This document shows, one piece after another, positions 23,834 through 34,249 of a stretch of 40,440 nt of DNA. The DNA lies in contig JASHON010000076.1 of the NCBI GenBank assembly GCA_030041095.1, positions 1 to 40,440 on the forward strand. The letters are read 5' to 3'. The notes below the pieces were generated by a model. The model made no database searches, was not told the DNA's origin, and was given only the letters and a program-made list of their open reading frames with translations. This DNA is from Terriglobia bacterium. Its GTDB lineage: Bacteria; Acidobacteriota; Terriglobia; UBA7540. Positions within the stretch are counted from its first letter, which is position 1, and every line of letters begins with the position of its first letter. The position numbers and the translations under genes are program-made.

Positions 23834-23964
23834 GTAGCACCGGCTTCCAGCCGGCAACTCTCTTCAATTCAACGGAGGCCGGCAAGATGCCGGCGCTACA
23901 CTCGCGGCGGCGTCGAGTTTTTCCATAGCCTGAGTAGCCCAAAGGCGGAGGCTTGCGCCGCCTC
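23834..23964. repeat. REP/MITE-like palindromic element cluster
   Basis: Two 22-nt arms (23834-23855 and 23878-23899) are inverted copies matching at 18 of 22 positions. Each has its own CCGGC/GCCGG hairpin, and outer ends are GTAGC and GCTAC. A second hairpin, GAGGC (23948-23952) with GCCTC (23960-23964), follows. The minus-strand translation of this DNA gives AGILPAS... and AGWKP-type strings, which recur as spurious proteins across many bacterial phyla. The stretch 23965-24230 holds nothing else I can support. Confidence 0.6.
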
Positions 23965-24231
23965 CTCACGCCCGGCTTGGCCGTCCATTTGATTTTCAGC
24001 TCTCTCCGAAGAGCGATCATCTCTGTCACCAAATCCAGTACTGCGGACGTTCGTTACGGTTTGTTACTGTATTTTGACGCGGCCCTCAATGAGTACCAGC
24101 CCGAATTAACTGATTGAACGTAGAGGACGTATCTGTGTCACGGCGGATCCGGCAGCCTTTAAGCCCGGCAGTCTCGTCCGCCGCCAAGTCTATCTTCTCG
24201 CGCCCCTGCACGAAGCGCCGACTTTCCGGGA

Positions 24232-24240
24232 TGGTATAAT
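24232..24240 (+). promoter_or_regulatory. Extended -10 promoter for the membrane regulator
   Basis: TGG followed by TATAAT (24235-24240) is an extended -10 element with a perfect hexamer. The -35 is poor, as often with extended -10 promoters. Transcription would begin near 24247, about 20 bases before the ATG, with GGGGAG as ribosome binding site. Confidence 0.5.
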
Positions 24241-24267
24241 ATCTGTAATGGTTTTGGCGGGGAGAAA

Positions 24268-25602
24268 ATGAAAGCGGATGCCAGTGATGCCAAAGCGTCA
24301 CCGGAGCACGTGTCCTCTCTCAGCGACGATCAGGTGCGAACCATTCGCCTGGAACTGGATCGCATTTTGAAGAGTCAGGCATTCGGCGCCAGCAGACGCT
24401 GCCAGCAGTTCCTATCTTACGTAGTCGAACATACGCTCAGTGGCAAAAGCGAAGAATTGAAGGAGCGCAGCATCGGCATTGAGCTCTTTCACCGGCCTCC
24501 CACGTACCAAACGGGCGACGATCCGGTTGTTCGGGTGAAAGCTGGCGAAGTGAGGAGGCGGTTGGCGCAGTATTATGCCGAAGAGGCTGTTTCTCCAAAC
24601 GTTCGCATCGAGATCCCGGTGGGATCCTACGCGGCGGAGTTCCACTGGGAACAGTACGGGGCTCAGGCAACCGCCGAGTCAAGCCATCCTGCTGTTGCGC
24701 GCGAGCATCTTCCCAGAAACGCGCCGCCGCTTCCTCTACGGGTCCGCATCTGGCCTTGGGTAACCGCCAGTCTGCTTGTCGCCTTGGCCATCGTCCTGCT
24801 GCTCGTTCGTGACTTCGCCTTGCGCACTCGGCCCGCCGTACCGCCCGCGCTACAGGAGTTCTGGGCGCCGGTTCTCGCCTCCCCGCAGCCGGTGCTGATT
24901 TGCCTCGCCTCTCCAGTGGGCTATCGCCCCAGCTTGAGCCTTTATGCAAAGGGGAACCGCGCCCATCCCGGAGAATATGCCACGGAAGCGCAGCGGTTCA
25001 ACACGTTGCTTCAGCTCGACCCGAACACTCTCTTGAGATGGAAACAGATTGACCCGTTGGCCAACTTTTATGTGGCCAAGGATGACGCTTACGTTTCCGC
25101 ATCACTATCTGCCTTATTCGAGCGGATCCATAAGGCGAGCCAGGTACGCGCCGGGCATGACTTTTCCTATAGCGATCTGCGCAATTCGCCGGCGGTTTTG
25201 GTGGGAGCCTTCGACAATTCGTGGACGCTCCAGTTGACCTCTGGTTTGCGCTTTGTTTTCCGCGAGCACAACAACGTGGGATGGATCGCGGATCGGGACT
25301 TGAAAGGACGCATGTGGCGTCCGCATTTTGATGCTTACGGCAACGTTGTGGACAAGGACTATGCGATCATCGCACGTCTGCTAGACTCAAGAACAGGTCA
25401 ACTGCTGGTTGCGGTGGCGGGAGTGGGACAATACGGCACGCAAGCTGCAGGCGCATTCGTTTCCCGCGAGAGCGCGATGGAGGATGGACTTGGAACTGTC
25501 CCTCGCGGCTGGCAGAAGAGGAACCTCGAAATGGTCGTTACCACCAGCGTGATTGACGGAACCGCCGGTCCTCCGAAAGTCGTGGCGAGCACAACGTGGT
25601 AA
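24268..25602 (+). CDS. Membrane-anchored protein with N-terminal winged-helix-like domain (putative regulator)
   Basis: A 444-residue protein. Residues ~22-125 match by eye a domain common in Acidobacteriota, with pattern ELDRILKSQAFGASRRCQQF, LKERSIGIELFHR, DDPVVRVKAGEVRRRL and IEIPVGSYAAEF. It is usually taken as a DNA-binding or signalling module. One membrane helix follows (residues 164-180), then a ~260-residue C-terminal region outside the cytoplasm, with LVGAFDNSWT and AVAGVGQYGTQAAGAFVS. This is a CadC-like layout: cytoplasmic effector, single span, external sensor. The ligand and target are unknown. It has its own extended -10 promoter and faces the hydrolase gene 12 bases away. Confidence 0.6.
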   Translation: MKADASDAKASPEHVSSLSDDQVRTIRLELDRILKSQAFGASRRCQQFLSYVVEHTLSGKSEELKERSIGIELFHRPPTYQTGDDPVVRVKAGEVRRRLAQYYAEEAVSPNVRIEIPVGSYAAEFHWEQYGAQATAESSHPAVAREHLPRNAPPLPLRVRIWPWVTASLLVALAIVLLLVRDFALRTRPAVPPALQEFWAPVLASPQPVLICLASPVGYRPSLSLYAKGNRAHPGEYATEAQRFNTLLQLDPNTLLRWKQIDPLANFYVAKDDAYVSASLSALFERIHKASQVRAGHDFSYSDLRNSPAVLVGAFDNSWTLQLTSGLRFVFREHNNVGWIADRDLKGRMWRPHFDAYGNVVDKDYAIIARLLDSRTGQLLVAVAGVGQYGTQAAGAFVSRESAMEDGLGTVPRGWQKRNLEMVVTTSVIDGTAGPPKVVASTTW

Positions 25603-25614
25603 GATGCGCAACCA

Positions 25615-26622
25615 TCAGCGCACTTCGCTCAGAAATTTAGACACCGCCGCTTCGTAGGGTGTTCTCGCGTCATTGAAGCCTTCTCCGTGACGATGGCCAG
25701 GAAGGACGATCACTTCCTTGACCGGACTCCGATCCAGCGAATAGAGCGTGAGGGCAATGTGCGGCGGCATGCGTACGTCGTGTCTGACAGCAACAAAAAG
25801 GACCGGCCGTGGCGCAATACGTTCGACGGCCGTCTCGAGGTTGAAATTGGAAGGATCAAAATGAGCGTGCCGGGCCGACCAGGCAATGACTTCATCAGAA
25901 ATGGGGAAGGATGGAAGCGGCGGGAACCACCACCAATGGCGCCGGATGAAGTGGATGACCAAGCCGTAATGATGCTTGATGACGTTGTCAAAAGTCAGAA
26001 ACGTGCTGTCTGAGATGACAGCGTCAACCTTGGGATCTTCCGCCGCAGCCATGAGCGCCGCTGCCGCGCCCATGGAAATCCCCCAGAGGATCACCGGATG
26101 GTCCGCACGTTCCTTCGTGAGCGCCTCCCGAACCGCGGCTTCGGCGTCCAGCCGTTCCCAATAACCAATGGAAGTGACCGTCCCGCCGCTTTCCCCGTGC
26201 TGGCGAAAGTCAAAGAGCAAGCCGTTATAGCCCAAGCTGTGTCCGAATTGTGCCTCCGGCAGCATCTCCAGGCGAGTTTCGTGAAAACCATGGCAATAAA
26301 TGATCGTTCCCTTGGCTGGCTCGAGGTCACGGCTCCCGGCAACCTGCTTTTTTCCCAACCGCGCGGGCTTGGCAATACCGGCCGGGACATACCAGCCTCT
26401 CAGAACGATTCCGTCGCGTGACTTGAATTGAATGTCTTGAAACTTCATCCCAAACAAAGCAGGTGTCTTGCCGGGATCTTCGCGGCGAAAATGGGCTGGG
26501 TTGCCGGTGACGAAATAAGAGAGCAGCCAGGGGAAAACTCCGTAGAAAAAAACGATGAGGAGCGCGACCACGATGCCTACGACCCACTTCAATACTCGCC
26601 ACACGATCTTACGTCCACTCAT
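25615..26622 (-). CDS. Membrane-anchored alpha/beta hydrolase
   Basis: A 335-residue protein with an N-terminal membrane helix (residues 10-36) and an alpha/beta-hydrolase fold. The oxyanion region is IIYCHGFHETR, the nucleophile Ser183 lies in WGISMGAA, the acid is likely Asp in VAVRHDVRMPP and the His lies in LPGHRHGEGF. It resembles FrsA/YqkD-like serine hydrolases, and the substrate cannot be predicted. GAGGAG lies seven bases before the ATG. It converges on the membrane regulator gene. Confidence 0.82.
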   Translation of the reverse strand: MSGRKIVWRVLKWVVGIVVALLIVFFYGVFPWLLSYFVTGNPAHFRREDPGKTPALFGMKFQDIQFKSRDGIVLRGWYVPAGIAKPARLGKKQVAGSRDLEPAKGTIIYCHGFHETRLEMLPEAQFGHSLGYNGLLFDFRQHGESGGTVTSIGYWERLDAEAAVREALTKERADHPVILWGISMGAAAALMAAAEDPKVDAVISDSTFLTFDNVIKHHYGLVIHFIRRHWWWFPPLPSFPISDEVIAWSARHAHFDPSNFNLETAVERIAPRPVLFVAVRHDVRMPPHIALTLYSLDRSPVKEVIVLPGHRHGEGFNDARTPYEAAVSKFLSEVR

Positions 26623-26650
26623 TCAATCTCCTCATGGTCTGAAGGCAGGA

Positions 26651-26711
26651 GGGGCGGGTTTCACATCCGCCCCCGAAAAATAACGTGAAGAAACGTCCCG
26701 CCCAATGCGGG
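26651..26711. repeat. Paired REP-like palindromes upstream of the hydrolase gene
   Basis: GGGGCGG (26651-26657) and CCGCCCC (26667-26673) form one hairpin. CCCGC (26697-26701) and GCGGG (26707-26711) form another 23 bases later. They lie in the 300-bp divergent spacer between the hydrolase and CCA-enzyme genes. The rest of that spacer (26712-26922) shows only a weak TAAAAT -10 at 26908-26913. Confidence 0.5.
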
Positions 26712-26922
26712 ATACAAAGGCACCCAGTCTATCACCATCCATACTTACCGGTGTAAGGTTTCAGCGCCGTTCGGCGCAAAATGCAGCGCATCGCCGTCCA
26801 GAGATTCCGTCGGACGCAGATGGAAAATGCCAGGCACGGTGGGAGCGATATCCATAATGCCCGGCTGCGTGCTGGCTGCGTGCCTTCGCGTGAAGCTGCT
26901 CTTGCGTTAAAATGCTCACATC

Positions 26923-28242
26923 ATGGATCGAAAACAGCAGGATGCCACGGAAGTCGTGACGTCCTTGCGCAAGGAGGGCTTCGAAGCCTATTTCGTCGGC
27001 GGCTGCGTGCGTGACTTGGTGATGGCACGAGAGCCGAAGGACTACGATGTAGTGACGAATGCCCGGCCCGAGCAAGTGGTTAAACTATTTCCCCAAAGCG
27101 TGCTGGTAGGCGCACGATTTGGTGTGGTCCAGGTTTCGCGTGACTCCGGGATGATTGAAGTGGCGACTTACCGGTCCGACGGAACCTATATCGATGGAAG
27201 GAGGCCCAGCGAAGTCAGCTTTGCTCAGCGACCGGAAGACGACGTGTGCAGGCGCGACTTTACCATCAACGGACTTCTCTTCGATCCGGCCGAAAGCCGA
27301 GTGATCGATTACGTCGGCGGAGAAGCGGATATTCGCGATCGGCGGATCCGCGCGATTGGAGAGGCCGGCAAGCGATTCCGCGAGGACCACCTGCGGATGC
27401 TTCGTGCCGTGCGCTTTGCGGCTCGGCTCGGCTTCTCGCTCGACCGAACCGTTTTATACGCCATTCAAGAGCTTGGAACACTCATCGCCAGCGTAAGTCG
27501 TGAGCGCGTCCGCGATGAGATATTGAAGATGCTGACTCAAGGTTCAGCGAGGCGGGCACTGGAGTTGCTCGACGCCACAGGCCTCCTCGCCATCATCCTG
27601 CCTGAGGTTAAGGCCCTCCAGGGCGTGGAACAACCTCCCCAGTTTCATCCCGAAGGGGATGTTTGGAACCATACTCTCTTAATGCTGGAATGGCTCAAGA
27701 CCACTTCTCCCACGCTCGCCCTGGGTGTTTTACTTCACGACGTGGGTAAGCCCGCGACCTTCTCCATACGTGAACGGATTCGCTTCGACGGACACGCCGA
27801 ATTGGGAGCGAGAATGGCGGACGAGATTTGCAGGCGCCTGCGGCTCTCATCAACGCAAACCGCTCGCATTGCTGCTCTCGTGCAAAACCATCTTCGCTTC
27901 AAAGATCTTCCGCAAATGCGGCGCTCGAAGCAAATGCGGTTCATAGGAATGGAAGGTTTTGAGGAACACCTTGAGCTTCACCGGCTTGATTGCCTTGCGA
28001 GTCACGGCAACCTCGATAACTACCAGCTCGCGCGAAACTTACTCCTTACGACGCCGCCCGAGAGTATTAGGCCTCAACGGTTGGTCTGCGGCGACGACCT
28101 GATTGCGGAAGGCTACATACCGGGACCTCAGTTTAAGCAGATGCTGCACGCAATCGAGGACGCGCAACTCGAGGGCACGATTCGGACACGCGAAGAAGGG
28201 CTGGCCTTGGCCCGAAAATTGTTCCCGCGGAACTGTGAGTAG
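26923..28242 (+). CDS. cca: CCA tRNA nucleotidyltransferase (class II, with HD domain)
   Basis: A 439-residue enzyme. The polymerase-beta-like head has GGCVRDLVMAREPKDYDVVT with the metal-binding D-x-D, followed by RRDFTINGLLFDP and the template motif EDHLRMLRAVRFAARLGF. The C-terminal half has an HD phosphohydrolase domain (HTLLMLEWL, GVLLHDVGKPATF). It adds or repairs the 3' CCA of tRNAs, and the HD domain can act as phosphatase or phosphodiesterase. A poly(A) polymerase (PcnB) role cannot be fully excluded. A TAAAAT box at 26908 would put transcription start almost on the ATG, and no Shine-Dalgarno sequence is seen. Confidence 0.88.
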   Translation: MDRKQQDATEVVTSLRKEGFEAYFVGGCVRDLVMAREPKDYDVVTNARPEQVVKLFPQSVLVGARFGVVQVSRDSGMIEVATYRSDGTYIDGRRPSEVSFAQRPEDDVCRRDFTINGLLFDPAESRVIDYVGGEADIRDRRIRAIGEAGKRFREDHLRMLRAVRFAARLGFSLDRTVLYAIQELGTLIASVSRERVRDEILKMLTQGSARRALELLDATGLLAIILPEVKALQGVEQPPQFHPEGDVWNHTLLMLEWLKTTSPTLALGVLLHDVGKPATFSIRERIRFDGHAELGARMADEICRRLRLSSTQTARIAALVQNHLRFKDLPQMRRSKQMRFIGMEGFEEHLELHRLDCLASHGNLDNYQLARNLLLTTPPESIRPQRLVCGDDLIAEGYIPGPQFKQMLHAIEDAQLEGTIRTREEGLALARKLFPRNCE

Positions 28243-28256
28243 GTCCTAATGTCGTT

Positions 28257-28285
28257 TTGCAGGTAGAGAAGCGCTATGCTATATT
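28257..28285 (+). promoter_or_regulatory. Candidate dnaA promoter
   Basis: TTGCAG (28257-28262) and TATATT (28280-28285) are separated by exactly 17 bases. Transcription would start near 28292, giving a leader of about 175 bases. The leader contains a DnaA-box-like TTATCCATC at 28315-28323, a 7 of 9 match to TTATCCACA. Confidence 0.5.
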
Positions 28286-28466
28286 GAGCTTTTAGCGGCA
28301 TCCGCAGAGTAGGGTTATCCATCGAGTAAAATTAAGATAACACACGGGTTAGTATTTATTCGTATCAGAACCCGCCTGCCCGTACTGCGAATTTTGCCGT
28401 CGCGGTTCCGTTTGTCTTTTTATGGCTCCGAGGGGCAGTCTGTTAAGCCGCTCAGCGAACAACAAA

Positions 28467-28475
28467 CGTGGATAA
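28467..28475 (-). promoter_or_regulatory. DnaA-box-like site on the dnaA start codon
   Basis: The plus strand reads CGTGGATAA, that is TTATCCACG on the minus strand, an 8 of 9 match to TTATCCACA. The GTG start codon of dnaA is part of the box. It could allow autoregulation. Confidence 0.45.
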
Positions 28476-29808
28476 AGTCAGTTCCAGTCGCATGAATGCC
28501 TGGCAGGAAATTCTCAGTTACCTGAAAACCAGGGTAAACACACAGAGCTTCCAGACCTGGCTCAGGCCGACACGTCTGAGTTGCGCCGCTGGAGACACGC
28601 TCGTGGTGATCGTGCCGAACCGGGAATTCCAAAGCTGGATCCAGGAGAACTATGGAGTTCATATCCAGAGTGCCCTGACTGACCTGAAGTTGCCTTATTG
28701 CCAAGTATCGTACGTGCTCGACGAGGCCGGCGAGTGTAAGGCTGGCGCTTCAGCAAAAGCCGTCCAGGGGCGGCTTGATTTCGAATCCGCTGCCCACCAA
28801 CTCGATGCACGCTACACCTTTGATACCTTCGTTGTTGGATCCTGCAACCAGTTCGCGCACGCGGCGGCCCGCGCCGTCGCCCAGGCGCCTTCCAAGATGT
28901 ATAATCCGTTGTTTCTTTATGGAGGTGTTGGCCTTGGCAAGACGCATCTGATGCAGGCTGTGGGCCACACGCTGAAAAGCCAGTGGAAGGATATGCGCTT
29001 GGCCTATCTCTCCTCAGAAACCTTCACGAACGAAGTGATCAATTCACTGCGGTACGATCGTATGATCTCGCTGAGGGAGAAGTACAGGAACGTTGATGCC
29101 CTGCTCATCGACGATATTGAGTTTCTGGGTGGCAAGGAGCGGACCCAGGAAGAGTTCTTCCATACATTCAACGCACTTTACCAAGCCCACAAGCAGGTTG
29201 TGATTACGAGTGACTGCCCTCCTAAGGAAATTCCGGCTATCGAGGAACGTTTGCGCTCCCGGTTTGCTTGGGGTCTTACAGCCGACCTGCAGCCTCCTGA
29301 CCTCGAGACGAAAATTGCGATTCTTGCCAAGAAGGCTGAATTGCTCCGCGTACCCCTCCCGCAGGACGTTTCAGAGTTCCTGGCTTCAAAGATCAAGTCA
29401 AGCGTGCGCGATCTCGAAGGCGCTCTTACACGGTTGATTGCGTACTCTTCTCTCACTGATGAGCCTATTTCCCTGGATATGGCCCAGCAGGTATTGAGAA
29501 ACGTGGTTGATTTCGGGGACCGCTACGTCTCGATTGAATCTATCCAGCGCGGTGTGGCTCGCCATTTTGGCCTGACGATTACTCAGATCAAGTCGAAGAA
29601 TAACAGTCATCAAGTGGCGTATCCGCGCCAAATCGCCATGTACCTGGCAAAGCAACTGACACCAACGTCGCTGCCACAGATCGGCAGGGAATTCGGGGGG
29701 AAGCACCATACGACAGTCCTGCACTCCATCAATAAAATTGAGGAGTTAAGGAAAACGAACCGCGAATTGAACAGGATTATCAACAAGCTAAGAGATACTT
29801 TAAGCTAG
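28468..29808 (+). CDS. dnaA: Chromosomal replication initiator DnaA
   Basis: A 446-residue protein with all four DnaA domains: domain I (WQEILSYLKTRVNTQSFQTW), a short linker, AAA+ domain III with Walker A GGVGLGKT at 152-159 and Walker B ALLIDDIEFL (Asp215/Asp216), and domain IV with the DNA-binding signature GGKHHTTVLHSINKIEELR. It binds DnaA boxes and opens the origin. The GTG start at 28468 overlaps a DnaA-like box. An ATG at 28492 (residue 9) is an alternative. Neither has a strong ribosome binding site. Confidence 0.96.
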   Translation: MDKVSSSRMNAWQEILSYLKTRVNTQSFQTWLRPTRLSCAAGDTLVVIVPNREFQSWIQENYGVHIQSALTDLKLPYCQVSYVLDEAGECKAGASAKAVQGRLDFESAAHQLDARYTFDTFVVGSCNQFAHAAARAVAQAPSKMYNPLFLYGGVGLGKTHLMQAVGHTLKSQWKDMRLAYLSSETFTNEVINSLRYDRMISLREKYRNVDALLIDDIEFLGGKERTQEEFFHTFNALYQAHKQVVITSDCPPKEIPAIEERLRSRFAWGLTADLQPPDLETKIAILAKKAELLRVPLPQDVSEFLASKIKSSVRDLEGALTRLIAYSSLTDEPISLDMAQQVLRNVVDFGDRYVSIESIQRGVARHFGLTITQIKSKNNSHQVAYPRQIAMYLAKQLTPTSLPQIGREFGGKHHTTVLHSINKIEELRKTNRELNRIINKLRDTLS

Positions 29809-29869
29809 TGTTAGCGCCAAACTTTCAGAAACCCGTCGAGTGCAATGTGTGAATATCGCGGACGAGGAT

Positions 29870-30012
29870 TTTTCCACAGCTCATCACAGAGATTCACAAT
29901 AGGTTCCAAGCAGCGCGATCGAGATATCCCCATGATGGGGTTAAGGATGGCAAGGTATTCCACAAATCCACAGCCGCTTCGACTAAAATATCTAATATAG
30001 GTGCATATAAAC
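29870..30012. other. oriC: Putative replication origin (oriC) between dnaA and dnaN
   Basis: The 204-bp dnaA-dnaN spacer carries three same-strand DnaA-box-like sites ending in TCCACA: TTTTCCACA (29870-29878), TATTCCACA (29956-29964) and AAATCCACA (29964-29972), the last two sharing one base. A GC cluster GCCGC follows and then a strongly AT-rich stretch (29981-30012), a good candidate for the unwinding element. A perfect CCCCAT-G-ATGGGG palindrome lies at 29928-29940. The order box pair, GC cluster, AT-rich region is that of known basal unwinding systems. The AT-rich part may also hold the dnaN promoter. Confidence 0.6.
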
Positions 30013-31128
30013 ATGGAATTCACCATAGGCAGGTCCAATCTCTTGCGAGAGTTAGACCTCGCACAAGGGGTCACCGAAAAGAAGACCACAATTCCAATAC
30101 TCTCGAATGTGTTGCTGGAAACGGCGGAAGACCGTCTAAGCCTTACTGCCACGGACCTAGAGTTGGGCTTGCAGTGTGGATCTCCAGCCCGGATTGAGAG
30201 TGCGGGGGCTTCCACGGTTCCTGGAAAGCGGCTGCTGGAGATCGTGCGCGCGCTTCCTGAAGCCGACGTGAAAGTCAAAGGGCTTGAAAACCACTTTATC
30301 GAGATTTCCTGCGAGCGATCGGTCTTTAAGTTAGCAGGTATGGCGAAAGACAACTTTCCCAGCCTGCCTGAGGTTCCACGAGGTTTGGCCGTAATTCCTG
30401 GGGGAATCTTACCTTCCATGATCGAGCGGACGGCATTTGCCATTGCCAGCGAAGAGTCGCGGTATACGCTGAACGGGGCCCTGCTCATACTTAAACCAGA
30501 CCGTGTGGTGATGGTGGCGACGGACGGCCACCGGTTGGCTCACGTCGAGCGGCAAACACAGGTGGAGGGGCTGAACGGCGAGTTGAGAACGCTCATTCCC
30601 AAAAAGGCGTTGGCTGAGCTTCAGCGGCTGCTCGCGAGTGCGGATGAGAAGGCTACGGTCGAGTTTTCAAAAGATGAGAGTCACCTGTTCTTTTCCGTCA
30701 GCCGCCGCGTGCTGACGTCCAGGGTCTTGACGGGGCAGTATCCGAACTACGAAGCTGTTTTGCCTAGGGACAACAACCGGATCGTGGACTTGGATAAGTC
30801 GCGAATGACGGATGCGATCCGCCGGGTAGCGCTGCTCGCTGATGAAAGGTCGCGTGCGGTACGGCTCCAGTTTGGCTCAGGGCGGATGGAGATTTTCTCG
30901 TCGAGTGGTGAATTTGGTGAGGCGCATGAAGTGGTCGATGTAGACTTTAGCGGAGAGGAAATGCAGATTGGGTTTAATTATCAATACCTTTTGGATTTTC
31001 TCAACTCTTTAGGGGAAATTAAAAGCGTGCGCCTTGAACTCAAGGACGAGCAGAGCGCCGGTCAACTTCGACCGCTCGATGAATCGGTCGGGCAATATCG
31101 GTACGTTGTGATGCCCATGCGTGTTTGA
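30013..31128 (+). CDS. dnaN: DNA polymerase III beta sliding clamp
   Basis: A 371-residue clamp with the three-domain fold, opening MEFTIGRSNLLRELDLAQGV and closing with the typical YRYVVMPMRV tail. Characteristic segments are TTIPILSNVLLE, FAIASEESRYTLNGALL and DGHRLAHVE. The dimer encircles DNA and tethers the polymerase. The ATG at 30013 is preferred to the GTG at 30001, because AGGTG lies about nine bases upstream and the clamp's first strand begins here. It directly follows the putative origin, and gyrB follows after 21 bases. Confidence 0.96.
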   Translation: MEFTIGRSNLLRELDLAQGVTEKKTTIPILSNVLLETAEDRLSLTATDLELGLQCGSPARIESAGASTVPGKRLLEIVRALPEADVKVKGLENHFIEISCERSVFKLAGMAKDNFPSLPEVPRGLAVIPGGILPSMIERTAFAIASEESRYTLNGALLILKPDRVVMVATDGHRLAHVERQTQVEGLNGELRTLIPKKALAELQRLLASADEKATVEFSKDESHLFFSVSRRVLTSRVLTGQYPNYEAVLPRDNNRIVDLDKSRMTDAIRRVALLADERSRAVRLQFGSGRMEIFSSSGEFGEAHEVVDVDFSGEEMQIGFNYQYLLDFLNSLGEIKSVRLELKDEQSAGQLRPLDESVGQYRYVVMPMRV

Positions 31129-33579
<2,451 letters not shown>

Positions 33580-33591
33580 GGCTCAACAAGA

Positions 33592-33608
33592 CTGTACATT
33601 TAGTACAG
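33592..33608. terminator. Hairpin between convergent gyrB and secreted-protein gene
   Basis: CTGTAC-ATTTA-GTACAG is a perfect 6-bp stem 12 bases after the gyrB stop. The stop codon of the convergent minus-strand gene lies in its loop. It is symmetrical enough to act for both genes, but T-runs are short, so terminator function is tentative. Confidence 0.4.
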
Positions 33609-34040
33609 CCGGGTTTCCCCCTTGATTTTCCGCGCAAGTTTCTCGATCTTGTTCACCTGTTTCCACACAGCAACAGACAGAATATCGGGATTGGATTTCT
33701 GCATCTGTTTCTGAAGCGCCTGCACCATTTTGGAAAGTCTGGCAACGTCTTGCTGGGTCTTCTTGAAATTCTCTTCTACAATCGCGTCCTTCTGTCTCCG
33801 TGAAAGGGGAGCAGCGATGCCGATATCCTTTATGGGATTGGGCTGTTGGTGCATGGTTTGTGTCGATTGAGGGCCGCTGGGCGCTGACGGCCATTGAGAA
33901 GATCCGGTTTGGGGCGCAGATTGGGTTGAAGGCAACTGTGCCGCCTGCGGTGCTGCTGCATGCGCGACGGCTGCACCGTAGCAGAAAACAAGACCAAGAA
34001 TCGAAGCGGAAAAAACGATCGACATCTGTGATCGGCGCAT
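33600..34040 (-). CDS. Small secreted coiled-coil protein, conserved acidobacterial type
   Basis: A 146-residue protein with a signal peptide (residues 1-28, MSIVFSASILGLVFCYGAAVAHA near its end), a Ser/Gln/Pro-rich linker, and a C-terminal helical region (DAIVEENFKKTQQDVARL, MVQALQKQMQKS, VNKIEKLARKIKG). Acidobacterial genomes often hold short secreted proteins with this xxKVEKLAxxIK ending. The function is unknown. The ATG at 34040 is chosen because the signal peptide starts there and GAAAGGAAG precedes it. Its stop lies in the hairpin shared with gyrB. Confidence 0.65.
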   Translation of the reverse strand: MRRSQMSIVFSASILGLVFCYGAAVAHAAAPQAAQLPSTQSAPQTGSSQWPSAPSGPQSTQTMHQQPNPIKDIGIAAPLSRRQKDAIVEENFKKTQQDVARLSKMVQALQKQMQKSNPDILSVAVWKQVNKIEKLARKIKGETRLY

Positions 34041-34249
34041 GGAGGTCTTCCTTTCGCTCAATCGGTCGGGCGCAGGCGCCCTTGTGAGGGAATCTACCTT
34101 TCCGATTGTAGACCTTCCGGAGGGGCCCGGCAACCCGCGCTTCGTGTGCGTGATTCAGGTATGCGAGATCAGATGTTGCATTCTCCAATTGCGTTTGTTA
34201 TAAGCTTGGGGCTAGGTCAAGTCCGGCATTCAGGGTAGGAGGCCATCGG

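Noticed and set aside
23787-24032. Minus-strand frame reading AGILPAS and AGWKP-like strings
   Set aside because: This is a known type of spurious translation of palindromic repeat DNA, so I list the repeat and not a gene.
29809-30012. Small protein or RNA gene between dnaA and dnaN
   Set aside because: There is no frame of note, and the DnaA-box-like sites and AT-rich end are better explained as an origin.
33583-34188. Longer open frame of 201 codons over the secreted coiled-coil gene
   Set aside because: The frame at 33600-34040 has a signal peptide, a ribosome binding site and a family-like C-terminus. The longer one is Arg/Cys-rich noise.
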